From: an uncultured Clostridia bacterium
GTDB lineage: Bacteria; Bacillota_A; Clostridia; Christensenellales; Aristaeellaceae
Length of the DNA: 5,633 nt
NCBI GenBank assembly: GCA_946613955.1
Contig: CAMOGC010000109.1
Span: 1-5,633 of the forward strand
Direction of reading: 5' to 3'
The notes under the pieces: model-generated
What the model saw: the letters and a program-made list of their open reading frames with translations, nothing else
Told to the model about the DNA's origin: nothing
Database searches by the model: none
Program-made: the position numbers and the translations under genes
Part shown: piece by piece, positions 1 through 5,604 of the stretch
Position numbering within the stretch: the first letter of the stretch is position 1
How the letters are laid out: each line of letters starts with the position of its first letter

Positions 1-1655
1 CGGAGCGGCTTGTGGAAAGCTTTCCGGAGGCGATCGAGGGGGGAAACATCCGCGCCTTCTTTCAGCCGGTTTTTCGGACGATGACGGAGCGGATGATCGG
101 CGCGGAAGCGCTGGCCCGATGGTTCCTTCCGGACGGGCGGATGCTGCCCCCGGATCAGTTTATTCCCGCGATGGAAGAAAGCGGGCTCATCTTCCGGATG
201 GACATGGAGATCCTTCGCCAGTCCTGCGCGCTGTATGACGAGCTGCGCCGCCGGGGAACGCCGATGCAGTTTGTGTCGGTCAACCTGTCCCGGAGGGATT
301 TCGAGCACGAGGAGCTGTTCGGGACGGTCTGCGCGACGCTGGACGGGTATTCGGTGCCCCATGAGGCGATCAAGCTGGAAATCACGGAAAGCATGATGCT
401 GGAGGACACGGAAAGGTTTGAAAAAACGTTCCGCCTCTTCAGCGAGGCCGGCTTCAAGGTCTGGCTGGACGATTTCGGCAGCGGCTATTCCTCCCTGAAC
501 GTGCTGCAGAGCTACAGCTTCGACGTCATCAAGTTCGATATGCTCTTCCTGCGGAAAATGTCCGCCCGGGGAAGGGAAGTGCTGACCTCCCTGATCAGCA
601 TGGCGAAAACCCTGGGGATCCATACGCTGACGGAGGGCGTCGAAACCGAGGAGCAGCTTTCGTTCCTGCGGACGGTGGGCTGCGAGGCGCTGCAGGGCTT
701 CTATTTTTCCAGACCTCTGTCCCGGGAGGATCTGACGGCCCTGATCGACGGGAAGGAGAACCTGCTGGAAAGCGGGGAGGATTTTGACTACTGGAACGAA
801 ATCGGCCGGCTGAACCACGCGAACCCGAACCCGCTCAAGGATTTTTCGGAGAGACGGAACGCCCACGCCACGGGAACGTATGTCAGCAGCTATGACGGTT
901 CCTTCGCGCTGGTCGAATGCAGCGCGGATCACTTCAACTATGTCTACGCGACGGAGGGATACCGGGAAATGCTCCGGAATCTCGGCTTTATGTCCGTCGG
1001 CAGCCTGGAGCAGGCGCTGTCCAACCAGCGGAGCCACCAGTTTCTGACGGTGCGCAACCTGGTGATGGAGGCGCTGAGAACCGGAACCATGCAAACGGTG
1101 GAATACGCGTACAAGGACGTGTATTACCGGCTCGCCGCGCTGTCCATCGCCCGGAAGAAAAACAAGGTCATGATCGCTCTGCGGCTGAACACCTTTGATT
1201 CCGAAAGAGAGGTGGAAACGGCGCGGGAGATGCTCAACAACAGCAGCGCGCTTCTGACCACCTATGACCTGGTGGTCAGAATCATGCCGGGCCAGGACGC
1301 GGCCAGGCGGCTTTATACCGCCAACCGCCTGGCGGAATACGACCGGGAGCCGGATTTCGCCTCCAGCCTGCGGAAATTCTGCCGGGAGCACGTGGCGGAG
1401 GAGGATCAGGAAAGATTCCTCCGGTTTCTCAACGCCAGGACCCTGGCGGAGCGCCTGGCCGGGAGCCCCGGGATGTTTATCCAGCAGCTTTTCCGCATGC
1501 GGCTGGAAAAGGACCGGACGGCCTGGTATTCCGCCCGGATTACGCGGAATCCGCAGGCGTCGGAGGAGGAATATCTGCTGACGGTGCAGAGCATTCAGGG
1601 ATCCCTGACCGGATGGATCGACCAGATTGTGAAGGAACACCCGGGCCTGGTATAG
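1..1655 (+). CDS. EAL-domain cyclic-di-GMP phosphodiesterase with C-terminal PAS-like region (possibly 5'-partial)
   Basis: Predicted to hydrolyse cyclic di-GMP to pGpG. Counting from a GTG at 12, the EAL domain spans residues about 5-245 and all usual catalytic and metal positions are present: EAL at 32-34, N91 in NLS, E123 and E126 in LEITE, DDFGSG at 153-158, K174 and D176, E208 in EGVE, and Q228 in QGF. It should therefore be active. Residues about 285-400 and 410-535 resemble two divergent PAS-type sensory segments; this is judged from pattern only. No membrane segment is seen, so the visible part is cytosolic. The frame stays open to base 1, so a GGDEF or other domain may lie upstream. 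However, GGAG at 2-5 sits 6 nt before the GTG, so a true start at 12 (547 residues) is equally possible. It ends in TAG. The EAL assignment is firm; the C-terminal fold and the signal sensed are unknown. Confidence 0.92.
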   Translation, partial: ERLVESFPEAIEGGNIRAFFQPVFRTMTERMIGAEALARWFLPDGRMLPPDQFIPAMEESGLIFRMDMEILRQSCALYDELRRRGTPMQFVSVNLSRRDFEHEELFGTVCATLDGYSVPHEAIKLEITESMMLEDTERFEKTFRLFSEAGFKVWLDDFGSGYSSLNVLQSYSFDVIKFDMLFLRKMSARGREVLTSLISMAKTLGIHTLTEGVETEEQLSFLRTVGCEALQGFYFSRPLSREDLTALIDGKENLLESGEDFDYWNEIGRLNHANPNPLKDFSERRNAHATGTYVSSYDGSFALVECSADHFNYVYATEGYREMLRNLGFMSVGSLEQALSNQRSHQFLTVRNLVMEALRTGTMQTVEYAYKDVYYRLAALSIARKKNKVMIALRLNTFDSEREVETAREMLNNSSALLTTYDLVVRIMPGQDAARRLYTANRLAEYDREPDFASSLRKFCREHVAEEDQERFLRFLNARTLAERLAGSPGMFIQQLFRMRLEKDRTAWYSARITRNPQASEEEYLLTVQSIQGSLTGWIDQIVKEHPGLV

Positions 1656-1702
1656 AAGACACGCGGCCCATCACGGGAAAAGACCCGTCCGGGTTCTGAC
1701 GA

Positions 1703-1731
1703 TTGACGAAAACGGGTCGGACGGTTACAAT
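1703..1731 (+). promoter_or_regulatory. Sigma-A type promoter for the AI-2E family gene
   Basis: TTGACG at 1703-1708 and TACAAT at 1726-1731 are separated by exactly 17 nt, and each matches the consensus at five of six positions. Transcription would begin near 1738, in an A-rich run, about 78 nt before the chosen GTG start. This suggests that the transporter gene is transcribed independently of the phosphodiesterase gene. Confidence 0.75.
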
Positions 1732-1743
1732 AGAAAAAAGGAT

Positions 1744-1777
1744 CCGCTCCGGCGCCCCTTCCGCGGGGCCGGAGCGG
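1744..1777 (+). promoter_or_regulatory. Strong GC-rich stem-loop in the leader of the transporter gene
   Basis: The arms 1744-1758 and 1765-1777 pair over 13 bp (9 + 4, with a 2-nt bulge at 1753-1754) around the loop TTCCGC. On the + strand only TTT follows, so it is a weak intrinsic terminator for read-through from the phosphodiesterase gene. On the other strand the stem is followed by ATCC and then six T, which would work better against antisense transcripts. It lies between the promoter at 1703-1731 and the ribosome binding site at 1802, so it will be part of the 5' leader. Attenuator, bidirectional terminator and mRNA-stabilising roles are all possible. Confidence 0.55.
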
Positions 1778-1801
1778 TTTCCATGGCGAAATTCGCCGCG
1801 C

Positions 1802-1808
1802 GAGGAGG
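1802..1808 (+). promoter_or_regulatory. Ribosome binding site fixing the GTG start of the transporter
   Basis: GAGGAGG lies 7 nt before GTG at 1816. The competing in-frame ATG at 1783 has only a GGAG (1771-1774), which is buried in the leader stem, so the GTG is preferred. Confidence 0.75.
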
Positions 1809-1815
1809 AATAAAG

Positions 1816-2994
1816 GTGAACCGTCGGACAGTGAGACAGATTCTCGGGATTTGCTTTTTTGCCGTTATCCTGATATGGTTTTTTTGCTTCCCCATGTATT
1901 CGGAGCCGTTCTGGCGCCTGCTCGTGAACATTCTGATGCCCTTCGCCTTCGGCTTCTGCATCGCGTATCTGCTGAACCTGGTCGTTCGGCGGCTGGAGGA
2001 GATCCCGCGGAAAAAGGGGCCGATGCCCAGGGGCCTGTCGCTGACGCTGGCGGTGGTCTTTTTCCTGGGCGTCATCGGGCTGACCATCTGGCTGATTATC
2101 CCGCGCATGGCCTCGACCTTTTCCGCCCTCGTCCGGAGCGCGCCGGAGGCCTATGAGCGGGTCTCGAAATGGCTGGCGGATCTGATGCGGCAACACCCGG
2201 AGATCGCCGCGGCCATCGAGGGCGCCAATATCGACTGGGACGGGATTTCACAGAGCGCGACCGGTCTGCTGCAGGAAAACGCGGGCGGCATTCTGGGGGG
2301 CGTGATGAACTTTGTGGACAGCGCCACGAGGCTGATCAGCAATCTGTTCATGGGCTTTATGCTGGCCATGACCGTGCTCCCCGTGAAGGAAAAATTCTTC
2401 CGGGGCGTCCGGGAGTTTATCCTGAAGCACATGGGGCGTGAAAAGGCGAAGCGGCTTTTCAAGCGGACGGCGCTGCTGAACGAGAAATTCCGCCAGTATT
2501 TTGAATCCCAGTTCCTGGAGGGGCTGACCATGGGCGTGTGCGTATGGCTGGTGATGCTCGTGATCGGCATTCCCTACGCGCCGGAGCTGGGCGTCCTCAA
2601 CGGGGTCCTGTATCTGATTCCCAGCATCGGAACGCCCATCGCCATGGTGCTCGGCGCGATCCTGGTGGTCGCGGTCGAGCCGATCAAGGCCCTGTGGTAC
2701 CTGCTGGCCGTGCTGGTTCTCCAGGTGCTGATCCAGAGCATCCTGCATCCGCACCTGATCCAGACGAAGGTCAAGCTGCCGGGGCATATGGAGTTTGTCG
2801 CCGTGCTGCTCTTTGGCTTCAACTTCGGAGTCCCCGGGATGATCGTGTCCGTTCCGCTGACCGCCTGGCTCTATGAGCTGTACTGGAAAAGGTATGATCA
2901 TCTGGAGCCCGAGGCCGGGGAGGATTCCTCCGGCGAGAAACAGGAAACGCAGGCCGCGGAAGGCGACCCGGTTCCCGGAACGACGGAAGCCTGA
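1816..2994 (+). CDS. AI-2E family transporter (PerM-like membrane protein)
   Basis: A 392-residue integral membrane protein of the AI-2E/PerM family (PF01594). Members have been linked to autoinducer-2 export or sodium/proton exchange, but the substrate cannot be told from sequence. The layout fits the family: hydrophobic segments at about 8-25, 35-57 and 74-95, a hydrophilic stretch to about 165, another segment near 173-189, then an amphipathic region containing FRQYFESQFLEG (225-236) and several closely packed membrane segments from 237 onward. The conserved loop reads LYLIPSIGTPIA (265-276). A late glycine-rich segment (FGFNFGVPGMIVSVPLTAW) matches the usual C-terminal signature. A charged, Glu-rich tail follows the last membrane segment. 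The GTG start at 1816 is chosen over the ATG at 1783 for its ribosome binding site. The gene has its own promoter and a terminator 40 bases past the stop, so it is probably monocistronic. No luxS or lsr gene is nearby, so an AI-2 role is not supported by context. Confidence 0.9.
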   Translation: MNRRTVRQILGICFFAVILIWFFCFPMYSEPFWRLLVNILMPFAFGFCIAYLLNLVVRRLEEIPRKKGPMPRGLSLTLAVVFFLGVIGLTIWLIIPRMASTFSALVRSAPEAYERVSKWLADLMRQHPEIAAAIEGANIDWDGISQSATGLLQENAGGILGGVMNFVDSATRLISNLFMGFMLAMTVLPVKEKFFRGVREFILKHMGREKAKRLFKRTALLNEKFRQYFESQFLEGLTMGVCVWLVMLVIGIPYAPELGVLNGVLYLIPSIGTPIAMVLGAILVVAVEPIKALWYLLAVLVLQVLIQSILHPHLIQTKVKLPGHMEFVAVLLFGFNFGVPGMIVSVPLTAWLYELYWKRYDHLEPEAGEDSSGEKQETQAAEGDPVPGTTEA

Positions 2995-3033
2995 AAGCAA
3001 ACTGGAACAAAGCGAAAACAGCCGCGCAACGAG

Positions 3034-3061
3034 AATGAACCTCCCAAATGGGAGGTTCATT
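3034..3061 (+). terminator. Intrinsic terminator between convergent genes
   Basis: A perfect 12-bp inverted repeat (AATGAACCTCCC and its complement) flanks the loop AAAT and is followed by a short T run (TTT then C). It lies 40 bases after the transporter stop codon. The T run is short, but the stem is perfect and the symmetrical A/T ends allow function in both directions. It could therefore also stop transcripts of the leftward hydrolase gene that ends at 3194. Confidence 0.75.
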
Positions 3062-3193
3062 TCGGTTACCGCAGGAAAAGGCGGATCACCCGATGAAGGC
3101 CGAGGCGGCGCCGCGCCCGCCGCGAAGAGGGAGGCGGGAGCCGCGGGCCATTGCGAACCGAGGCGACTCCTTTCCTCGGCCCTTCCGGACCGT
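3062..3193. other. Convergent intergenic spacer with no gene
   Basis: A very GC-rich stretch between the terminator and the hydrolase stop codon. It contains a short self-complementary element (CCGAGG at 3158-3163 pairing with CCTCGG at 3174-3179) and a GCGGCGCCGC palindrome. Neither has a T run, so a dedicated terminator next to the hydrolase is not evident. A 20-codon frame on the - strand is not convincing as a gene. Confidence 0.5.
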
Positions 3194-4366
3194 TTAGCGG
3201 GCGAGGCCCTTATAGACCAGATCCCGGACCCTGGGATGGAGCACGGTATACCCCTCCAGGAAATTATGGACGTGCTGGACGTAGAAGATGCCGATACGGT
3301 TGAAGGGATCCACCAGCGCGTAGCCGCCGGCCGCCCCGTCCCAGCCGAATTCGCCGACCGGGGACCAGCCGAGGGCGTCCGTTGTTTTGACCCGGACCCC
3401 CAGGCCGTAGGCGTATTCCAGGAACCGGACGGTCCGGAACTCGGAGAGCGCCTTTCCGGAAAGCACCGAATGGGTAAACATCAGGACGCTTTCCTCCCTC
3501 AGAATGCGGGCGCCGTTTCGCCCCACGCCGCCGTTGGCCAGGGCCTCCACCACCTTCATATAGCTGTCCGCCGTGCCGGCCAGGGCGGCCCCGCCGCTTT
3601 CGTAATTCGGGGTCAGGATGTAGCGGTTTTTCGGATGGGGAACCAGCTTCATCTTCTTCGTGTCCGGCTGGTATTCATAGACCGCGCTGAGCCGGCTCCA
3701 CTGCTCATCGGTCAGATGGCAGGTCAGATCGTCAATCCCCAGGGGATCAAACAGATGATTCCGCAGATAGTCGCTGAAGCGCTCGCCGGAGATGACCTCG
3801 ATGACCGCGGCGATCACATCGTGGCCCAGGGAATAGCGCCAGTGGGTCCCGGGCTCGTAGAGGAGCGGCATGCGGGCGATGGCGGCGACGACTTCCCGGG
3901 TCGAGGCCTCCGGGTTCTTTTCCAGGGCCTCGCGAATCCCTTCCGAATTCAGATCATAGGTCAGCCCGGCCATCATGGACATACAGTCGATGATCCGAAC
4001 CTGATTCCGGGCGAAATGGGCCGGCTCCCGCAGGGTGGGGCTGAAATCCTCCGGCCGGGAGCGGAAATCCGCGTCGATGACCGTCATGTGATTCCACTCG
4101 GGAAGGAAGCGGCCCACGGGATCATACAGCCCGGCCTTTCCCTGCTCGATCAGCTGCATCATGGCTGTCATGGTAATCAGCTTGGTACAGGAATAAAGGA
4201 GATAGATATCCTTCGGGCTGACCGGGCGCTTTCCGTCCGGGTCCGAAAAGCCGGCCGCGTGCCGGTAGACGGTTTCGTGCCCCTTCGTCACGATCAGATC
4301 CAGGGCGGGAATGCCGTATTCCTCATTCAGGGAATCGAGATACTGCTCCAGCAGATGAAAATTCAA
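3194..4366 (-). CDS. Serine hydrolase of the class C beta-lactamase / esterase family
   Basis: A 390-residue protein of the beta-lactamase-related family (PF00144), a group that includes AmpC, DD-peptidases and family VIII esterases. The catalytic SxxK motif is SCTK (Ser59 and Lys62), preceded by DIYLLY. The second motif is the Tyr of WRYSLGHD (Tyr178), downstream of the usual PGTHW. The third motif is GWDGAAGG (341-348) followed by YALVDP, a form common in cytosolic esterase-like members rather than the KTG of AmpC. No signal peptide or membrane segment is present, so a periplasmic or secreted antibiotic-destroying role is unlikely. A broad esterase or amide hydrolase role is inferred and the substrate is unknown. 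An upstream in-frame ATG at 4471 would add 35 residues, but that stretch is basic and proline-rich and its DNA is the terminator of the preceding gene. The TTG at 4366 with its own ribosome binding site is therefore preferred. No clear promoter was found. Confidence 0.9.
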   Translation of the reverse strand: MNFHLLEQYLDSLNEEYGIPALDLIVTKGHETVYRHAAGFSDPDGKRPVSPKDIYLLYSCTKLITMTAMMQLIEQGKAGLYDPVGRFLPEWNHMTVIDADFRSRPEDFSPTLREPAHFARNQVRIIDCMSMMAGLTYDLNSEGIREALEKNPEASTREVVAAIARMPLLYEPGTHWRYSLGHDVIAAVIEVISGERFSDYLRNHLFDPLGIDDLTCHLTDEQWSRLSAVYEYQPDTKKMKLVPHPKNRYILTPNYESGGAALAGTADSYMKVVEALANGGVGRNGARILREESVLMFTHSVLSGKALSEFRTVRFLEYAYGLGVRVKTTDALGWSPVGEFGWDGAAGGYALVDPFNRIGIFYVQHVHNFLEGYTVLHPRVRDLVYKGLAR

Positions 4367-4371
4367 ACTGA

Positions 4372-4380
4372 TCCTTCCTT
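4372..4380 (-). promoter_or_regulatory. Ribosome binding site supporting the TTG start of the serine hydrolase
   Basis: On the - strand, AAGGAAGGA ends 5 nt before TTG (4366-4364). The encoded protein then opens MNFHLLEQYLDSL, a helical start typical of this family. No ATG or GTG lies suitably close in frame. Confidence 0.7.
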
Positions 4381-4385
4381 TCCGG

Positions 4386-4405
4386 CCGGGCGGAGGAACG
4401 CCCGG
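4386..4405 (-). other. GC-rich stem-loop upstream of the hydrolase ribosome binding site
   Basis: A perfect 7-bp inverted repeat (CCGGGCG and CGCCCGG) surrounds a 6-nt loop. On the - strand it stands about 5 nt before the ribosome binding site region and has no T run after it. It may affect translation or mRNA stability, or may be incidental in GC-rich DNA. Confidence 0.35.
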
Positions 4406-4432
4406 GAAGCGCGGGAATGAAAACCGAATCAC

Positions 4433-4468
4433 AAAAAACCGACGATCCTTTTCGGGACCGACGGTTTT
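4433..4468 (-). terminator. Intrinsic terminator of the STAS / HATPase-like operon
   Basis: On the - strand, AAAACCGTCGGTCC pairs with GGATCGTCGGTTTT around a 6-nt loop, giving 13 pairs including one G-U and interrupted by one U-U mismatch. A run of six T ends the structure. It begins 12 nt after the TGA stop of the 196-residue protein. This is the best-formed terminator in the window. It also shows that the DNA here is not coding for the hydrolase N-terminus. Confidence 0.85.
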
Positions 4469-4480
4469 CATGAGCGGGAA

Positions 4481-5071
4481 TCACGCCATTTTTTTATAGA
4501 TGACCATTTCGGCCTGCTCGCCGCGGATGCTGACCTTGATTTCGTCGGCCACATGGGTTACGACGGATTTTTCCAGCTCGTCCCACATTTCCCGGGCCTT
4601 TTCATCGCTTTTGGACGCCGCCTCCAGCTGGCGCTGGTAGGCCGACATGGACCACTCCAGGCCCAGGGCGGGGTTGCCCGAAAATTCGCCCATATCCGGG
4701 CCGTACATATAGAGGGAAGAGGCTTCGCCCCCCTGCTCGAAGAAATTCCGCAGGCGGCCCATCAGACCGCGGGCGGCTTCGTTTTTGCCGGAGGTCGAGG
4801 CGGCCAGCAGCTGCTCGCGCTTTTCGAAATCCATCGGGGTCCAGGTTCTCAGATGGAGGCGGAACTCGTTCTTATCGTCCTCCATCCAGAATTCGCCCTT
4901 CGTTTCCCCGGTAATGGAGCGCATCATGCCCACCAGCTCCTCCGCCAGCAGGCGAAGATGCAGCGTGTTTTTCGGGGAAAGATCCTTATAGGCGGCGACC
5001 TTTTCAACCTGCTGCAGCACCTTTTCCAGCCCTTCGCCGCGGCTGGAAACGGAAATTACGTCTGTCTTCAT
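4481..5071 (-). CDS. Degenerate RsbW/HATPase-like protein, probable partner of the STAS protein
   Basis: A 196-residue cytosolic protein. Its N-terminal half resembles the start of anti-sigma kinase (RsbW/SpoIIAB-type HATPase) domains: a strand, a helix with YKDLSPKNTLHLRLLAEELVGMM (28-50), then strands EGEF/EFRLHLR-like. The helix aligns with the N-box (E...N), but the Mg-ATP-binding Asn is replaced by Gly48/Met49. No clear DxGxG box is visible, so ATP binding and kinase activity are doubtful. The C-terminal part has WDELEKSVVTHVADEIKVSIRG (163-184) and ends EMVIYKKMA; from memory this ending recurs in clostridial proteins annotated as ATP-binding, but no search was run. The gene starts at ATG with AAGGAGA 6 nt upstream, lies 129 nt after the STAS gene and ends just before a terminator, so co-expression is likely. 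The role is inferred as a binding partner or antagonist in a partner-switching pathway. The target is unknown. Confidence 0.7.
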   Translation of the reverse strand: MKTDVISVSSRGEGLEKVLQQVEKVAAYKDLSPKNTLHLRLLAEELVGMMRSITGETKGEFWMEDDKNEFRLHLRTWTPMDFEKREQLLAASTSGKNEAARGLMGRLRNFFEQGGEASSLYMYGPDMGEFSGNPALGLEWSMSAYQRQLEAASKSDEKAREMWDELEKSVVTHVADEIKVSIRGEQAEMVIYKKMA

Positions 5072-5137
5072 TCACGATCTCCTTGACCCGACGGACCCGA
5101 CAGGGGCGCCGCGCCGGACCCGAGGCCCGCCCAGCGC

Positions 5138-5158
5138 CCCGCGGCGGACGGCCGCGGG
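5138..5158 (-). other. GC-rich intercistronic stem-loop 2
   Basis: A perfect 8-bp inverted repeat (CCCGCGGC and GCCGCGGG) surrounds a 5-nt loop. It lies between the STAS and HATPase-like genes and is not followed by a T run on either strand. It is more consistent with an mRNA-stabilising or processing structure than with a terminator. Confidence 0.45.
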
Positions 5159-5171
5159 AGTTTCTTTTGCT

Positions 5172-5195
5172 TTCCCGGGGGATACTCCCCGGGAA
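5172..5195 (-). other. Stem-loop immediately after the STAS gene
   Basis: A perfect 9-bp inverted repeat (TTCCCGGGG and CCCCGGGAA) with a 6-nt loop begins 5 nt past the STAS stop codon on the - strand. The bases after it on that strand are A-rich, not T-rich. It is therefore not a canonical intrinsic terminator, and read-through into the HATPase-like gene is expected. It may protect the 3' end of the upstream message or cause partial attenuation. Confidence 0.6.
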
Positions 5196-5200
5196 GGGGA

Positions 5201-5497
5201 TCAGGCGATGTTCAGAATATCGGCGAAGCCGGTTACGTCGAAGACTTCGCGGACGATTTCGTTCACATTCTTGATGGTCATTCCGCCCTTTTTGCTCATG
5301 ACCTTATGGGCGGACAGCAGCACCCGCAGGCCGGCGGAGGAGATGTAGTCCAGCTTGCTGAAATCCAGGGTCAGGGTTTCGGCGGCGCCCATGGACTGGT
5401 TCAGCTCTTTTTCCAGATCGGGAGAAGTCATGGTGTCCAGGCGGCCCTCCAGGGCGATTTCCAGATTGGCGCCGTCCTGCTTTTTGGTAATGGTCAT
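5201..5497 (-). CDS. STAS-domain anti-sigma-factor antagonist-like protein
   Basis: A 98-residue single STAS domain, the usual size for SpoIIAA/RsbV-type proteins. In partner switching these bind an anti-sigma kinase when unphosphorylated and release it when a conserved Ser or Thr is phosphorylated. Visible hallmarks are GRLDTMTSPDLE (18-29), the strand LTLDFSKLDYIS (42-53), and the phosphoacceptor loop SSAGLRVLL, in which Ser54 aligns with Ser58 of SpoIIAA. The usual Asp before that Ser is Ser53 here, a common variant. The C-terminus has KGGMTIKNV and VFDVTGF, also typical. The start is ATG at 5497 with AAAGGAGG 8 nt upstream and a sigma-A promoter about 70 nt upstream. It is the first gene of a unit that continues into the HATPase-like gene. 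Which sigma factor or other target it controls cannot be told; spoIIAA itself is unlikely because no spoIIAB-sigF genes follow. Confidence 0.92.
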   Translation of the reverse strand: MTITKKQDGANLEIALEGRLDTMTSPDLEKELNQSMGAAETLTLDFSKLDYISSAGLRVLLSAHKVMSKKGGMTIKNVNEIVREVFDVTGFADILNIA

Positions 5498-5540
5498 GGG
5501 GAATTCCTCCTTTAATCGTTCATTATTTCCTCATATCAAC

Positions 5541-5556
5541 GGAACAATATGGCTCC
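5541..5556. promoter_or_regulatory. Imperfect dyad just downstream of the STAS promoter
   Basis: GGAACAATATGGCTCC matches its own reverse complement at 12 of 16 positions. It would cover roughly the first 15-20 transcribed bases after the -10 box at 5565-5570, a usual place for a repressor site. No known regulator is recognised, so this is only a candidate. Confidence 0.25.
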
Positions 5557-5559
5557 GAT

Positions 5560-5574
5560 AGGCTATTATAGCCT
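5560..5574. promoter_or_regulatory. Inverted repeat overlapping the -10 box
   Basis: AGGCTA-TTA-TAGCCT is a perfect 6-bp dyad with a 3-nt centre, and the -10 hexamer lies inside it. It could be an operator for a repressor that blocks the promoter, though part of the symmetry comes from the TATAAT itself. Confidence 0.35.
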
Positions 5575-5593
5575 GAATCGGGTCAAATGTCCA
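5565..5593 (-). promoter_or_regulatory. Sigma-A type promoter of the STAS operon
   Basis: On the - strand, TGGACA (5593-5588) and a perfect TATAAT (5570-5565) are separated by 17 nt. The start point would be near 5558, giving a leader of about 60 nt before the ATG at 5497. This is the strongest promoter seen in the window. Confidence 0.8.
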
Positions 5594-5604
5594 GCATGCA
5601 GCGG

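Noticed and set aside
1673..1718. Short inverted repeats after the phosphodiesterase stop (ACGGG/CCCGT and GACCCGT/ACGGGTC)
   Set aside because: The first stem is only 5 bp and the second has a 23-nt loop overlapping the promoter. Neither has a T run, so neither is called as a terminator.
1540..2196. A 218-codon open frame on the - strand
   Set aside because: It runs across the end of the phosphodiesterase gene, the promoter, the leader hairpin and the start of the transporter gene. Its composition is that of a shadow frame.
2248..3060. A 270-codon open frame on the - strand
   Set aside because: It is antisense to the AI-2E family gene, His/Gln/Arg rich with no membrane or domain pattern, and starts inside the convergent terminator.
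3094..3156. A 20-codon frame on the - strand after the hydrolase, with AAAGGAG upstream
   Set aside because: The ribosome binding site is about 15 nt from the ATG, too far, and the peptide is an Arg/Gly/Ala string expected from GC-rich noncoding DNA.
2873..4420. A 515-codon open frame on the + strand
   Set aside because: It lies opposite the serine hydrolase, crosses the terminator at 3034-3061 and has a low-complexity composition (Gly, Arg, Gln, His rich). The - strand protein has clear catalytic motifs, so this is a GC-driven shadow frame.
4553..5086. A 177-codon open frame on the + strand
   Set aside because: It is antisense to the HATPase-like gene, which has a good ribosome binding site and operon context. 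The + frame lacks a recognisable domain.
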